Shown here: in pieces, positions 8,072-16,608 of the stretch
Layout: every line of letters starts with the position of its first letter
Numbering within the stretch: the stretch's first letter is position 1
NCBI RefSeq assembly: GCF_000813125.1
Contig: NZ_BASE01000035.1
Coordinates: forward strand, 1-64,000
Origin: Mesobacillus selenatarsenatis SF-1
Lineage (GTDB): Bacteria; Bacillota; Bacilli; Bacillales; Cytobacillaceae
Reading direction: 5' to 3'
Length of the DNA: 64,000 nucleotides
Program-made: the position numbers and the translations under genes
The notes under the pieces: generated by a model
Seen by the model: the letters and a program-made list of their open reading frames with translations, nothing else
Told to the model about the DNA's origin: nothing
Database searches by the model: none

Positions 8072-8962
8072 CTAGTGGATATTTCGCTTTTTGAATCTTC
8101 CACCACGCACTTCAGCAATATTTCCGACAGCAAGGAATGCTGACTCATCCAATTCCTCGACTATGGATTTCAATTTGGCTTCCTCAAGACGGGTGATGAC
8201 GCAAAAAATGACCTTTTTGTCATCGCCAGTATATGCACCCTCGCCGGTTAAATATGTGACGCCACGGCCAAGACGAGCTAGGATGGCTTCGCCTATTTGC
8301 TTGTGCTGATCACTTATAATCCACGCAGCTTTCGATTCATCAAGACCGGCAATGACTATATCAATAGTTTTGAATGCGATGAAGTAGGCAAGGAGTGAAT
8401 ACATCGCACGGTCCCATCCGAAGATAAATCCTGCCGTGCCAAAAATGAAAATATTGAAAAACATAATGACTTCCCCAACAGAGAAGGGCAGTCTCCTATT
8501 TGCCAGGATTGCAAGGATTTCCGTTCCGTCTAGTGAACCTCCATACCTTATCACTATTCCGACCCCAGCTCCTAAAACTATTCCACCGAATACGGTTGCA
8601 AGAAGTAAATCTTCTGTAAATACAGGCCAATCATGCAGGAAGCTAGTCGTTAAAGATAAGACAGTTATTCCCAATAGGGTAGATAGTGCAAAGGTTTTTC
8701 CAATTTGTTTATAGCCAATGAAAAAGAATGGAATGTTCAGAACAAAGATAAAGAGGCCGAGGCGCCAGCCTGTTAAATGTGAGAGGATGATTGAGATACC
8801 AACAATACCGCCATCAAGAATTTTGTTCGGCACCAGGAATTCCTCAATTCCCACGCCCATCAGGATACCACCTAATATGATGAAAAAGATTCTTTTTGCG
8901 AGTTTGGTTTTTGTAATGCCCTTATGCTGCTGGACAAGGGCCTGTTCTGGAATGCTGTTCAT
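8072..8962 (-). CDS. YitT family membrane protein, second copy
   Basis: A 296-aa YitT_membrane plus DUF2179 protein, longer at its N-terminus than the copy at 6082-6894 and clearly diverged from it. The hydrophobic part spans about residues 23-195, with GGIVGISIILSHLTGW and GTEILAILANRR as family signatures; the C-terminal domain contains ITRLEEAKLKSIVEELDESAF. The ATG at 8962 follows GGGGGAAG. Function of the family is unsettled. Confidence 0.85.
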   Translation of the reverse strand: MNSIPEQALVQQHKGITKTKLAKRIFFIILGGILMGVGIEEFLVPNKILDGGIVGISIILSHLTGWRLGLFIFVLNIPFFFIGYKQIGKTFALSTLLGITVLSLTTSFLHDWPVFTEDLLLATVFGGIVLGAGVGIVIRYGGSLDGTEILAILANRRLPFSVGEVIMFFNIFIFGTAGFIFGWDRAMYSLLAYFIAFKTIDIVIAGLDESKAAWIISDQHKQIGEAILARLGRGVTYLTGEGAYTGDDKKVIFCVITRLEEAKLKSIVEELDESAFLAVGNIAEVRGGRFKKRNIH

Positions 8963-9139
8963 TTCTTCCCCCTTATAAGAATCTTCCAATAATTTTATTT
9001 AACTAATTTTATCATAATTGTTAAACCAAACTAAATTAAAGACCTTTGATTATTTAATTTTCCAGTGTTGATTTTAAGGTAATTGGGTAGTAAAAAGGAA
9101 GGTTATTGCTTTTAAAAATTGAAAAGGTGTTGTTGCAGA

Positions 9140-10285
9140 TTGAATTTGACTTTAGTCATTGGAGTTTTTCTATTGGTGCTTTTTTTTATTGGTATGGTCG
9201 GAATCAAATTAATAAAAATTCCTGATATATTATTATATATTTTGCTTGGTCTCATATTATCCATGGTTATTAAGGAATCTAAGGTAATTGAAGTGGCTGG
9301 AGAGATTGGTTTAGTCCTGTTATTTTTCATATTGGGTATGAAATTTCCAGTCAACAGGCTTATTACTAACAGTGCCAAGGTCTGGAAAGGCGGTTTGCTG
9401 GATGCTTTTCTCGGGATTGTTGTGACTGCAGGGATTAGCCTGCTGTTCGGACTGGATTGGGTATCTTCTTTGATTGTCTGTGGTATTGTCTACGCTACTA
9501 GCTCCTCTATCACAGCAAAACTACTTGTAGATAAAAACAGGGATGAAAACAAAGAGTCAGAATTCATGCTCCTTATCCTGGTTTTCGAGGATCTAATTGC
9601 GCCAATTCTTGTAACCGTTCTGATTGGCCTTTCTGGAGAAGGATTTACGGTAACCGATTTTGTGATGATCATCTTGAAAATTGTTCTTCTCGCAGGAATT
9701 GCCGTGTTCTTCGCAAGAGTGGTCTTTAAAAAAGCCGAATCAATTTTAAAAGAGATTGACCAAGATGATATCTTTATCGTGTTGATTACGGGGATTGCGC
9801 TAACTTATGGGGGCATCGCAATGCTGCTCGGTTTGTCAGAGGTAATCGGGGCATTTCTTGCAGGAATGATGCTTTCAGAGCTTTCAATTAAGGACAAGGT
9901 TGAAAAGGCGGCATTGCCAGTAAGAAATATCTTCCTTCCATTTTTCTTCTTGAACTTTGGTCTTCATATTGAAATGACCAGCGACATTCCTTATTTAGGG
10001 CTATTGATTGTTCTAGTGCTGTGGTCATTGATTCATAAATTGATTGTAGGATATATTGGAGGACAATGGTACGGTCTTTCAAGAAGTGATTCCTTGAAGG
10101 CAGGCCTATCGCTCACACAAAGAGGGGAATTCTCCGTAATTATAGCTGCGCTGGCAACCGGAGAGTTAAAGATTTTTGCCAGCATTTATATTTTGGTAAT
10201 TGCCATCATAGGGACGATCATGTTCCAGCTGGCACCGAGGTTGAATAAGCTGATTGTTGAAAAAGTGCAAGAGAAAACAAGTTAA
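9140..10285 (+). CDS. CPA2 family cation:proton antiporter
   Basis: A 381-aa membrane protein with about 12 hydrophobic helices and the Kef/NapA-type core: YATSSSITAKLLVDKN, VFEDLIAPILV (the acidic ion-binding helix) and SLTQRGEFSVIIAAL. It probably exchanges K+ or Na+ for protons. No TrkA_N or TrkA_C domain is attached, unlike full-length KefC. No ATG is available; TTG at 9140 has AAAAGGTG at 9122-9129, whereas TTG at 9119 has no nearby ribosome site. Followed by a strong terminator, so monocistronic. Confidence 0.85.
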   Translation: MNLTLVIGVFLLVLFFIGMVGIKLIKIPDILLYILLGLILSMVIKESKVIEVAGEIGLVLLFFILGMKFPVNRLITNSAKVWKGGLLDAFLGIVVTAGISLLFGLDWVSSLIVCGIVYATSSSITAKLLVDKNRDENKESEFMLLILVFEDLIAPILVTVLIGLSGEGFTVTDFVMIILKIVLLAGIAVFFARVVFKKAESILKEIDQDDIFIVLITGIALTYGGIAMLLGLSEVIGAFLAGMMLSELSIKDKVEKAALPVRNIFLPFFFLNFGLHIEMTSDIPYLGLLIVLVLWSLIHKLIVGYIGGQWYGLSRSDSLKAGLSLTQRGEFSVIIAALATGELKIFASIYILVIAIIGTIMFQLAPRLNKLIVEKVQEKTS

Positions 10286-10318
10286 GCATTAAAGGGCTGC
10301 CCTTTAATGCTTTTTTTT
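10284..10318 (+). terminator. Intrinsic terminator
   Basis: A 13-bp stem AAGCATTAAAGGG / CCCTTTAATGCTT with a CTG loop, followed by T8, overlapping the antiporter stop. Confidence 0.9.
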
Positions 10319-10395
10319 AATTCTAAACTAACTTTCCGTATACTATACCTGGCATTCATACAGCAAATAGAAATATCAAATTGATAAATCTTTAT

Positions 10396-10605
10396 CTATT
10401 CCAAAATAATCTCCTTTACACGGCCAACCTGTCCGTCCTCAAGCCTTACTTTAATGCCATGAGGATGCGTGCTGGAATTAGTAAGGAGATCTTTAACGAT
10501 GCCTTGAGTAAGCTTTCCTGTTTTCTGGTCAGCTTTAAGAACAATATTTACCTTCAAGCCTGGTTTGATGTCATTCCGGTTTCTTCCATCTTTTCTATTG
10601 GTCAT
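10396..10605 (-). CDS. ywbE: YwbE family protein
   Basis: A 69-aa basic protein with NDIKPGLKVNIVLKADQKTG and GIVKDLLTNSSTHPHGIKVR, the hallmark of the YwbE family; length fits. ATG preceded by GGAGGG. The small beta-rich layout (KVNIVLK...GIKVRLEDGQVGRVKEI) suggests an SH3-like or KOW-like nucleic-acid binding fold, but the role is not established. It stands alone, convergent with the antiporter. Confidence 0.88.
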   Translation of the reverse strand: MTNRKDGRNRNDIKPGLKVNIVLKADQKTGKLTQGIVKDLLTNSSTHPHGIKVRLEDGQVGRVKEIILE

Positions 10606-10831
10606 AAATAACCCTCCACTAATTTACTTTTCTTTATAATAATATAAAGCGATCGATGAGTATTCAATTCTACCATTTTTTACATTATTATAAAGTAGGG
10701 CTTCTTTCATGAACAAGTTGCCCTGCTATCCTCAATAGTAATATTCATTAATTAAAATTTTATTTTGTATGCGGATCTGGTGGTACACCAGCAACAATAC
10801 ACCGAAAAAAGCTTAAAGGCGAGGGATACAC

Positions 10832-11548
10832 TTGAAGTTTTGGAAATTGGCTCTACTCATTATTATCATTGTGCTTTTAGTTGGCGGATTTTTTTATTTT
10901 CAGAAGAAACAGGAAGAAAAATATCAAGGACTTCCCATTATACCAGAACGAACTGCCGATATTCCTCTTTATAGTGGTTTGAAACCTGCCAGTCCGGTTT
11001 ATATTACAGAGGGTGATCATTGGGAAGAAGTCTTTCATTTTTACGAAAAAGAGCTTCCAAAAAATGGATGGAACTTGAGGGTGTCGCAAGCTTCTTCTGA
11101 TATTAATGAGGATGGTGCTGGTTTTATTTCTTATTGGGAAAAAGATAACACACCCTGGGCATTATCAATAAGCGCGTCATATTTCAAGAATTCGAATCAA
11201 ACAGAAGTTGTTTTTGATAAAAGCGAGAGATTGAATGCTGACCCTTGGATCGATACGGAAGTTTCGGAAATATGTATCAACGAACAGACGGATCGAAGCG
11301 ATCATTGCTTCAGAATGACAGACAGTCAAGCAATTGAACAGATTGTGAGTTTGATTAATGGAGCTATAGAAGTGGATCCGGAACAAGCTTATTATAATGG
11401 GAAAAGTGTTATTGATTTTGGAAGCATAACAATTGATGTATACTACGACTTGGAAAAAGGAATTTATTTCGTTTCTGATAAAGGGGCAAAATGGATGAAA
11501 CCAGAAAGAGAATTTTTCGAGTTGACGAGAATATCCAAGGAATATTGA
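10832..11548 (+). CDS. Membrane-anchored hypothetical protein
   Basis: A 238-aa protein with a single N-terminal helix (LALLIIIIVLLVGGFFYF, residues ~6-23) and a soluble, probably extracytoplasmic remainder. TTG start with GGCGAGGG upstream. The segment PLYSGLKPASPVYITEGDHWEEVFHFYE resembles sporulation- or envelope-linked exported proteins, but no family is recognised. A 6-bp hairpin (10777-10791) lies in its leader. No signal peptidase site is evident, so it is more likely anchored than secreted. Confidence 0.65.
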   Translation: MKFWKLALLIIIIVLLVGGFFYFQKKQEEKYQGLPIIPERTADIPLYSGLKPASPVYITEGDHWEEVFHFYEKELPKNGWNLRVSQASSDINEDGAGFISYWEKDNTPWALSISASYFKNSNQTEVVFDKSERLNADPWIDTEVSEICINEQTDRSDHCFRMTDSQAIEQIVSLINGAIEVDPEQAYYNGKSVIDFGSITIDVYYDLEKGIYFVSDKGAKWMKPEREFFELTRISKEY

Positions 11549-11799
11549 TTTTATGGATAGTCTTTCTTCCTGGCTTGGATTATTAAACAGCACAGGAGTA
11601 ATATTTACCTAGGACAACTTGATTATTTGCATGTAATTCTAGGTTTAAAGAAGATTAATTATTGTTAAAGGTGTATCCTATTAATAAATAATTTAAGTTT
11701 TTTTAGAACAGACACTGAAACAATACTCAAGTATTTTGGGTATGATTTCAAAAATATTCGAAAAGAACATAAGTAAAAAGAAAAAGGGATGTGACCTTT

Positions 11800-12615
11800 G
11801 TGAATCCAACTTCAGCAGTAGCAAATGAACTACAACATAATTCCGAAACAATCGCAAAGGAAATGGTAAATTCCATACTGGATTTAATTGGTATGGAGAT
11901 ACCAAAGCAGGAAATTGACCAGGCAATTGTTGTTTATACTGAGTACCTTAAATTCCTCGGTGACTCTATTATGAATAAAGATGTAACAACTTCTCAGGGC
12001 CTTCTTGAATGGAGCCAGCAAAACGGAGAACGCGAAGCAGCTAAAGGCGGCAGGATTTCTGACATCCTACTCAGGTATCCTCCTACAAGAATTGTTTTCA
12101 TTGATAAAATGGCAGAAATTAGTTTAAAACATGACGTTAACACGGAAGATTTAATTTGGATCAATAAAAGAGTGAACAATATGCTTGATATTAGTATTAA
12201 TGAAACCGTATTTGCTTTTGAGCGGCAAACCTCGAAACTTATGAAGGAAGTCCAGGATGAAGTGGATTTATTATCGACTCCAGTCGTCCCGGTACAGGAA
12301 AATGTGTCAGTGTTGCCTTTAGTAGGGAAAATGGATCATGACCGGGCAAGGTTGATAATGGAAAGGGCAATTCCGTTGGTAGCAAAGCAGAAAGTACAGT
12401 ATTTAATCATTGATTTTTCTGGAATCGTCACAATAGATGCAACGATTGCCAAACACATTTTTGATATTCACAATGTTTTGCGGCTGTTAGGGGTGGATTC
12501 AATTGCCACTGGAATGAGGCCAGAGCTCGCACAGGCTGCAGTTGAGGGTGGAGTAGACTTTTCAAATATCAAAACCTTCGCTAACGTAAAACAGGCCATT
12601 GATAGTATCAATTAA
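11800..12615 (+). CDS. RsbR-type stressosome paralogue (STAS protein)
   Basis: A 271-aa protein with an N-terminal alpha-helical sensor half (about 1-145) and a C-terminal STAS domain (about 160-270) beginning VPVQENVSVLPLVGKMD. RsbR proteins form the stressosome with RsbS and release RsbT to activate sigma-B. In RsbRA, Thr in LVGTID and Thr in VDTMV are phosphorylated; here the first position is Lys (LVGKMD) and the second region reads IDATIA. No rsbS, rsbT or sigB is nearby, as for orphan paralogues of B. subtilis. GTG at 11800 is chosen over GTG at 11791 because AAAGGG then has proper spacing. Confidence 0.82.
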   Translation: MNPTSAVANELQHNSETIAKEMVNSILDLIGMEIPKQEIDQAIVVYTEYLKFLGDSIMNKDVTTSQGLLEWSQQNGEREAAKGGRISDILLRYPPTRIVFIDKMAEISLKHDVNTEDLIWINKRVNNMLDISINETVFAFERQTSKLMKEVQDEVDLLSTPVVPVQENVSVLPLVGKMDHDRARLIMERAIPLVAKQKVQYLIIDFSGIVTIDATIAKHIFDIHNVLRLLGVDSIATGMRPELAQAAVEGGVDFSNIKTFANVKQAIDSIN

Positions 12616-12646
12616 GAAATGTAAAGCAACTATTAGGAGGATAAAG

Positions 12647-13393
12647 TTGATTAATAAAAAGCCGGATATCAAACTAATTGCATTGGATATGGATGGAACG
12701 CTTCTGGATGAGCTGCACGAGGTATCAGAGGAAAATAGACTAGCAATCAAAGAAGCCGAAAAAAGAGGGGTACGTGTTGTTTTAAGTACGGGACGCAGTC
12801 TCAAAACAGCAAGGGATTATGTAATCTCGCTGGAACTGTCGTCTTATCTTGTAACGGTCAACGGTGGAGAGATCTGGGGACCAAATGGGGAATTGGTGCA
12901 AAGAAGCATGGTAGATACAGAACACATCTTATGGATGTATGAACTATCACAAAAGCACCAGACAGGTTTTTGGGCAACAAGCAGTGAAAATGTCTGGCGC
13001 AATGATATGCCAGAGGACCTATTTTCCCAAGAATGGATTAAATTTGGCTTCCACATTGAAGCAGACGAAATAAGAGAACGTGTTCTTAAAGAGTTAAAAG
13101 AAAAGGGATTATTCGAAATTAGCAACTCAAGCCTAAAAAATATTGAAGTCAATGCACTGGGCATCAATAAGGCGAGGGGATTGCAAAAGGTTTGTGATTT
13201 ACTGGAGATTTCTATGGAAAATGTCATGGCAGTGGGAGACAGCCTTAACGACATTGCCATGATTACTGAAGCAGGTCTTGGAGTGGCGATGGGCAATGCC
13301 CAGGAAACTGTAAAGGAAGCTGCTGACGATATTACAGGTACTAATAAAGAGAGTGGAGTTGCTCAGGCAATCCAAAAATGGGTCCTCTCGTAA
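12647..13393 (+). CDS. Cof-type HAD phosphatase
   Basis: A 248-aa HAD-superfamily sugar-phosphate or flavin-phosphate phosphatase. Motif I is LIALDMDGTLLDE (nucleophile Asp14, acid Asp16), motif II LSTGRS, and motif IV GDSLNDIAM; a C2-type cap occupies the middle. Start at TTG 12647 with TAGGAGG just upstream; a frame extension to 12599 would overlap the RsbR-like gene and lacks a ribosome site. The gene follows the RsbR paralogue by 31 nt and shares its transcription unit, ended by a terminator. Substrate unknown. Confidence 0.88.
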   Translation: MINKKPDIKLIALDMDGTLLDELHEVSEENRLAIKEAEKRGVRVVLSTGRSLKTARDYVISLELSSYLVTVNGGEIWGPNGELVQRSMVDTEHILWMYELSQKHQTGFWATSSENVWRNDMPEDLFSQEWIKFGFHIEADEIRERVLKELKEKGLFEISNSSLKNIEVNALGINKARGLQKVCDLLEISMENVMAVGDSLNDIAMITEAGLGVAMGNAQETVKEAADDITGTNKESGVAQAIQKWVLS

Positions 13394-13395
13394 CG

Positions 13396-13425
13396 AAGGA
13401 AGCAGCTTGAACTGCTTCCTTTTTG
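13396..13425 (+). terminator. Intrinsic terminator
   Basis: AAGGAAGCAG pairs with CTGCTTCCTT and is followed by T5, three bases after the HAD gene stop. Confidence 0.85.
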
Positions 13426-13538
13426 TTATAGGCTGTTTTCGTAAAGATTGTTGTTAAAATCCTAAAGCCGATTTTAACGTCATATACAGCCATTTTGCAG
13501 GTCGGTAAATAGCAAAAAAGTTTGAGAAAAGAGCCTTG

Positions 13539-15206
13539 TTATATTTGCTGTTGTCCCAGAACCACCTGCTTGAATCCCTTTGAGTTAACTTCCTTCACCA
13601 CGGCTTTATCGTCTGCCAGTTCGATCACAGACTGTCCATTAACAGCTTCTGCATATACCTTTTCAACTGATGCTATAGCGACTCCTTTACCTATTTGAAT
13701 TGCTTTAGGAGCTGAATGTTTTGCAAGCACATTCTGGATTTTAACATTATCAGCACGATTGCTGCCGCCAAAAACCTTTATATCGGATCCAGCATTTGTA
13801 AACCCGCTCAATTCCAGATTCTTCAAAATTATATTCCTGGAACGATACTGTATGGCGATCGCTGTTTCGCCACCATAGTCATAGGAAGGATCCCCAATCG
13901 CAGTAAAATGGTTCACAGCAACATTTTTATATGCTGATACTACCATTGCCCTTGGCGAGGAATTTGCATATAACTCGGTATGAACCGGCTTGTACGAAAT
14001 AATATTTGCAGCTCGAATGTTGATGGCTGTTTTAGACTCAGGATCATTTTCCTTGTGATGGCCGATATGCCTGAAATTATAAGAACGATTGTCATTTACA
14101 GATAGATGGCCTATGATGACAACATTATTTGCTGCTGAAGAAGTATGATGAGCTTTGATTTCTACTCCGCCAAAGCATCTTGCAGTAGAATTGTTTAATA
14201 GCCATACATTTCGCGATCCATCATCGATTTCGATTCCATTTGAATTTGAAAAACCTTTTTTATGGGTTTTCCCGCTTGGGTCGCTCATATGGCAATTTGA
14301 TATAAATATATTATCGCTATGGTGGGTTGTAATGCCATCGTCTCCGAAACCATAGCCATTAACGTTATCGATCCAAATAAACTCACTTCCGCCACGGGCC
14401 CGATAGCCATCGCCATAATAATTATAAAGAGGAGATGAAATATCAAAGCAGTGAAGCCCAGGATTAACACCTTCGACATCCTTCACCCAGCCATATTTTA
14501 CATTGGCATATAGCAGGCAGCTGGAATGATTTCCCCAAGTACTGGTCTTATCAACATTTCCCAAACGTTCAACATTCCAATCCAGCGTCATTCCTGTCAC
14601 TTTTACATTCCGATTTCCGGAACGATGGTTTTTATTCGTTATAAGTCTCCTGCCTTTGGGGGCTGAGTCGTGAAGTTTGATGACCGTTTTCCTTTTTCCT
14701 GCACCAACCAAATAGGTAAAGGAAGGCAGCTTTATCTCTTTTACAACATAAACACCTTCAGGAATATATACTTTCACACGGCCTTTGCCTAGAGCCATTC
14801 TAAAAGCCTCTGTGCAATCAGTTTTACCATCACCGATTGCTCCAAAGTCTTCAATATAGACTTCACGATTGATTTCCTTTAGTAATTGTTTATATTCCTC
14901 ATTCAATCTTTCCATCCACTCGGGATAGACATTGCCGTTATGATCAACAACGGTCTCAAAGTTCCTAACATTATCGAATGCGGATTTAGTCCGAATTATT
15001 CCCCTTAGACTTGCACCAAAATTACTGAAAAAAGAAGATATACCTTTATTGTTTTTCCTGTTTAAAGGTCTGTAATCCTCACTTGCTTCTTTGAATAATT
15101 CGTTCGTCTCTTTAACCAGTTCATTTATATTTAAATTTTTTCCTGATAGCTGTGAAATCAGCTCAGCATTTTTCTTAGGATCATGATTCCTATCTATCAT
15201 TACCAT
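13539..15206 (-). CDS. Right-handed beta-helix (pectate-lyase-3 type) protein
   Basis: A 555-aa protein. Residues ~1-115 are helical and charged; from about 117 the EDFGAIGDGKTDCTEAF motif opens a Pectate_lyase_3/GH28-like domain, followed by many Asn/Gly-rich beta-helix turns (NVKVTGMTLDW, DNIFISNCHMSDPSG, NVWLLNNSTARCFGG). Such domains cleave or bind polysaccharide, as in phage tailspikes and exopolysaccharide lyases. No signal peptide is seen, so how it reaches a polymer is unclear; spore surface or phage origin are possible. The ATG follows AAGGTGGG. Confidence 0.75.
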   Translation of the reverse strand: MVMIDRNHDPKKNAELISQLSGKNLNINELVKETNELFKEASEDYRPLNRKNNKGISSFFSNFGASLRGIIRTKSAFDNVRNFETVVDHNGNVYPEWMERLNEEYKQLLKEINREVYIEDFGAIGDGKTDCTEAFRMALGKGRVKVYIPEGVYVVKEIKLPSFTYLVGAGKRKTVIKLHDSAPKGRRLITNKNHRSGNRNVKVTGMTLDWNVERLGNVDKTSTWGNHSSCLLYANVKYGWVKDVEGVNPGLHCFDISSPLYNYYGDGYRARGGSEFIWIDNVNGYGFGDDGITTHHSDNIFISNCHMSDPSGKTHKKGFSNSNGIEIDDGSRNVWLLNNSTARCFGGVEIKAHHTSSAANNVVIIGHLSVNDNRSYNFRHIGHHKENDPESKTAINIRAANIISYKPVHTELYANSSPRAMVVSAYKNVAVNHFTAIGDPSYDYGGETAIAIQYRSRNIILKNLELSGFTNAGSDIKVFGGSNRADNVKIQNVLAKHSAPKAIQIGKGVAIASVEKVYAEAVNGQSVIELADDKAVVKEVNSKGFKQVVLGQQQI

Positions 15207-15387
15207 CTTGTTCCCACCTTTTTTAAAAAGCTGCTTGAATATTATTTCCCGCCAGAGGGGGAGGATAATCTTTTCGCAGCTTAAAATACTAATCTTTAAT
15301 CGTTCAGTATTATTGATATATGTTTTATTACATTAAAGGAGGTTATGTTAAAATATAAGCGTTCTCATTAGAGAGTGAGGGGTTTAG

Positions 15388-16476
15388 ATGATTACTTTAG
15401 GTCCAAGAGTTTTAAAAACAGGAGTGGCCGTTGCACTTGCTTTATACATAACAGAATGGATTGGATTGGAGCCCCCAGTCTTTGCTGCAATCGCAGCAAC
15501 CTTTACAATCCAGCCATCGATTTATCGATCATGGAAACAAGTATTAGAGCAATTTCAGGCGAATACACTCGGTGCGATCATCGCGATTGCATCCATTTAT
15601 TTATTCGGAAACAATCCATTTGTCATTGGGTTTGTTACTGTTGTAGTAATTATCATTAGCTTGAAGCTTAAAATGGAAAGTTCAATATCATTAACGCTAA
15701 TCACAGTTTTAATCATGATGAGTTCACATGATTTCAACGGAATTTTAACAGCAGCAAACAAATTTATCATTGTCCTTGTTGGGATGGGGTCTGCTTTCCT
15801 TGTTAATTTAATTGTCTCACCACCAAATTTCAACAAGAATTTTACCGAAACAATGAACAATAGCTTTAGAACCATGTCCTTGCTAATCAGGACAGCTATA
15901 TCCAATGAACTGACAGAAAAAACATTTCAGGATCAATGGAGTCAATTGAGAAAGGACGTGGCCAAGCTTGAGGACCTTTATAAAATACTTGATGAGGAAA
16001 GAAAGAAAATTTCAAAGGTAAAACCTCTCGACGTAAGGGAATTGGTGGTGTTCAAGCAAATGCTTGCCTGCCTTCAGCAAGGCTTGAGACTCCTGGATAT
16101 CGTTGAGGACCATTTTTTTCAAAGCCGGCCAGAACGAAAGGATACAAATGAATTTGATGAACAATTCGAAGAATTGATTCAATACCATGAGATGATCCTC
16201 CTTAAATATTCGGGAAAAATCAGAGAGCTAGACATGGAAAGTACTCTTAGACAAAGCGGATTATTCCTTGAATCGATCATGGAGGATAGGTCAATAGAAA
16301 GGAATGATAGATTGCGGTTAACAATCATTGGTTCTGCGATTTATGACTACGCTTTTCAGCTTGACCGTCTGAATGAGTTGATCGATCAGTATCAGAACCG
16401 AAAAGTTGATACTGAAAACAACAGCAATAGAGGACTTTTTAAAGGAATAAATCTTTTTAAGAGAAATCGAAACTAA
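15388..16476 (+). CDS. Aromatic acid exporter family (FUSC/ArAE) protein
   Basis: A 362-aa protein with an N-terminal membrane half of six helices (about 1-150: LKTGVAVALALYITEW, FAAIAATFTIQPSIYRSW, SPPNFNKNF) and a C-terminal cytoplasmic alpha-helical, coiled-coil-like half. This is the ArAE_1 arrangement seen in B. subtilis YgaE/YqjA-type proteins. ATG preceded by GTGAGGGG. It stands divergent from the beta-helix gene. Export of aromatic acids is a family-level inference only. Confidence 0.8.
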   Translation: MITLGPRVLKTGVAVALALYITEWIGLEPPVFAAIAATFTIQPSIYRSWKQVLEQFQANTLGAIIAIASIYLFGNNPFVIGFVTVVVIIISLKLKMESSISLTLITVLIMMSSHDFNGILTAANKFIIVLVGMGSAFLVNLIVSPPNFNKNFTETMNNSFRTMSLLIRTAISNELTEKTFQDQWSQLRKDVAKLEDLYKILDEERKKISKVKPLDVRELVVFKQMLACLQQGLRLLDIVEDHFFQSRPERKDTNEFDEQFEELIQYHEMILLKYSGKIRELDMESTLRQSGLFLESIMEDRSIERNDRLRLTIIGSAIYDYAFQLDRLNELIDQYQNRKVDTENNSNRGLFKGINLFKRNRN

Positions 16477-16608
16477 GCATATCAGTTGATGAAAATATCA
16501 GATATCTAAAGAGGTAAAATAAGGTCTTAATTCCTATAAAAAACATCTATGCCAAATAATAAAAATCTCCTATAATCTATATAATTGCGATTAAGGAGAC
16601 AGTGGGAA

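Noticed and set aside
10777-10791. CTGGTG-GTA-CACCAG hairpin thought to be a T-box or riboswitch piece
   Set aside because: Only a 6-bp stem; no T-box core sequence or known aptamer around it.
11738-11743. GGGTAT resembling a sigma-B -10 box upstream of the RsbR-like gene
   Set aside because: No GTTT-like -35 at 12-15 bp spacing; the nearest GTTT is about 35 bp away.
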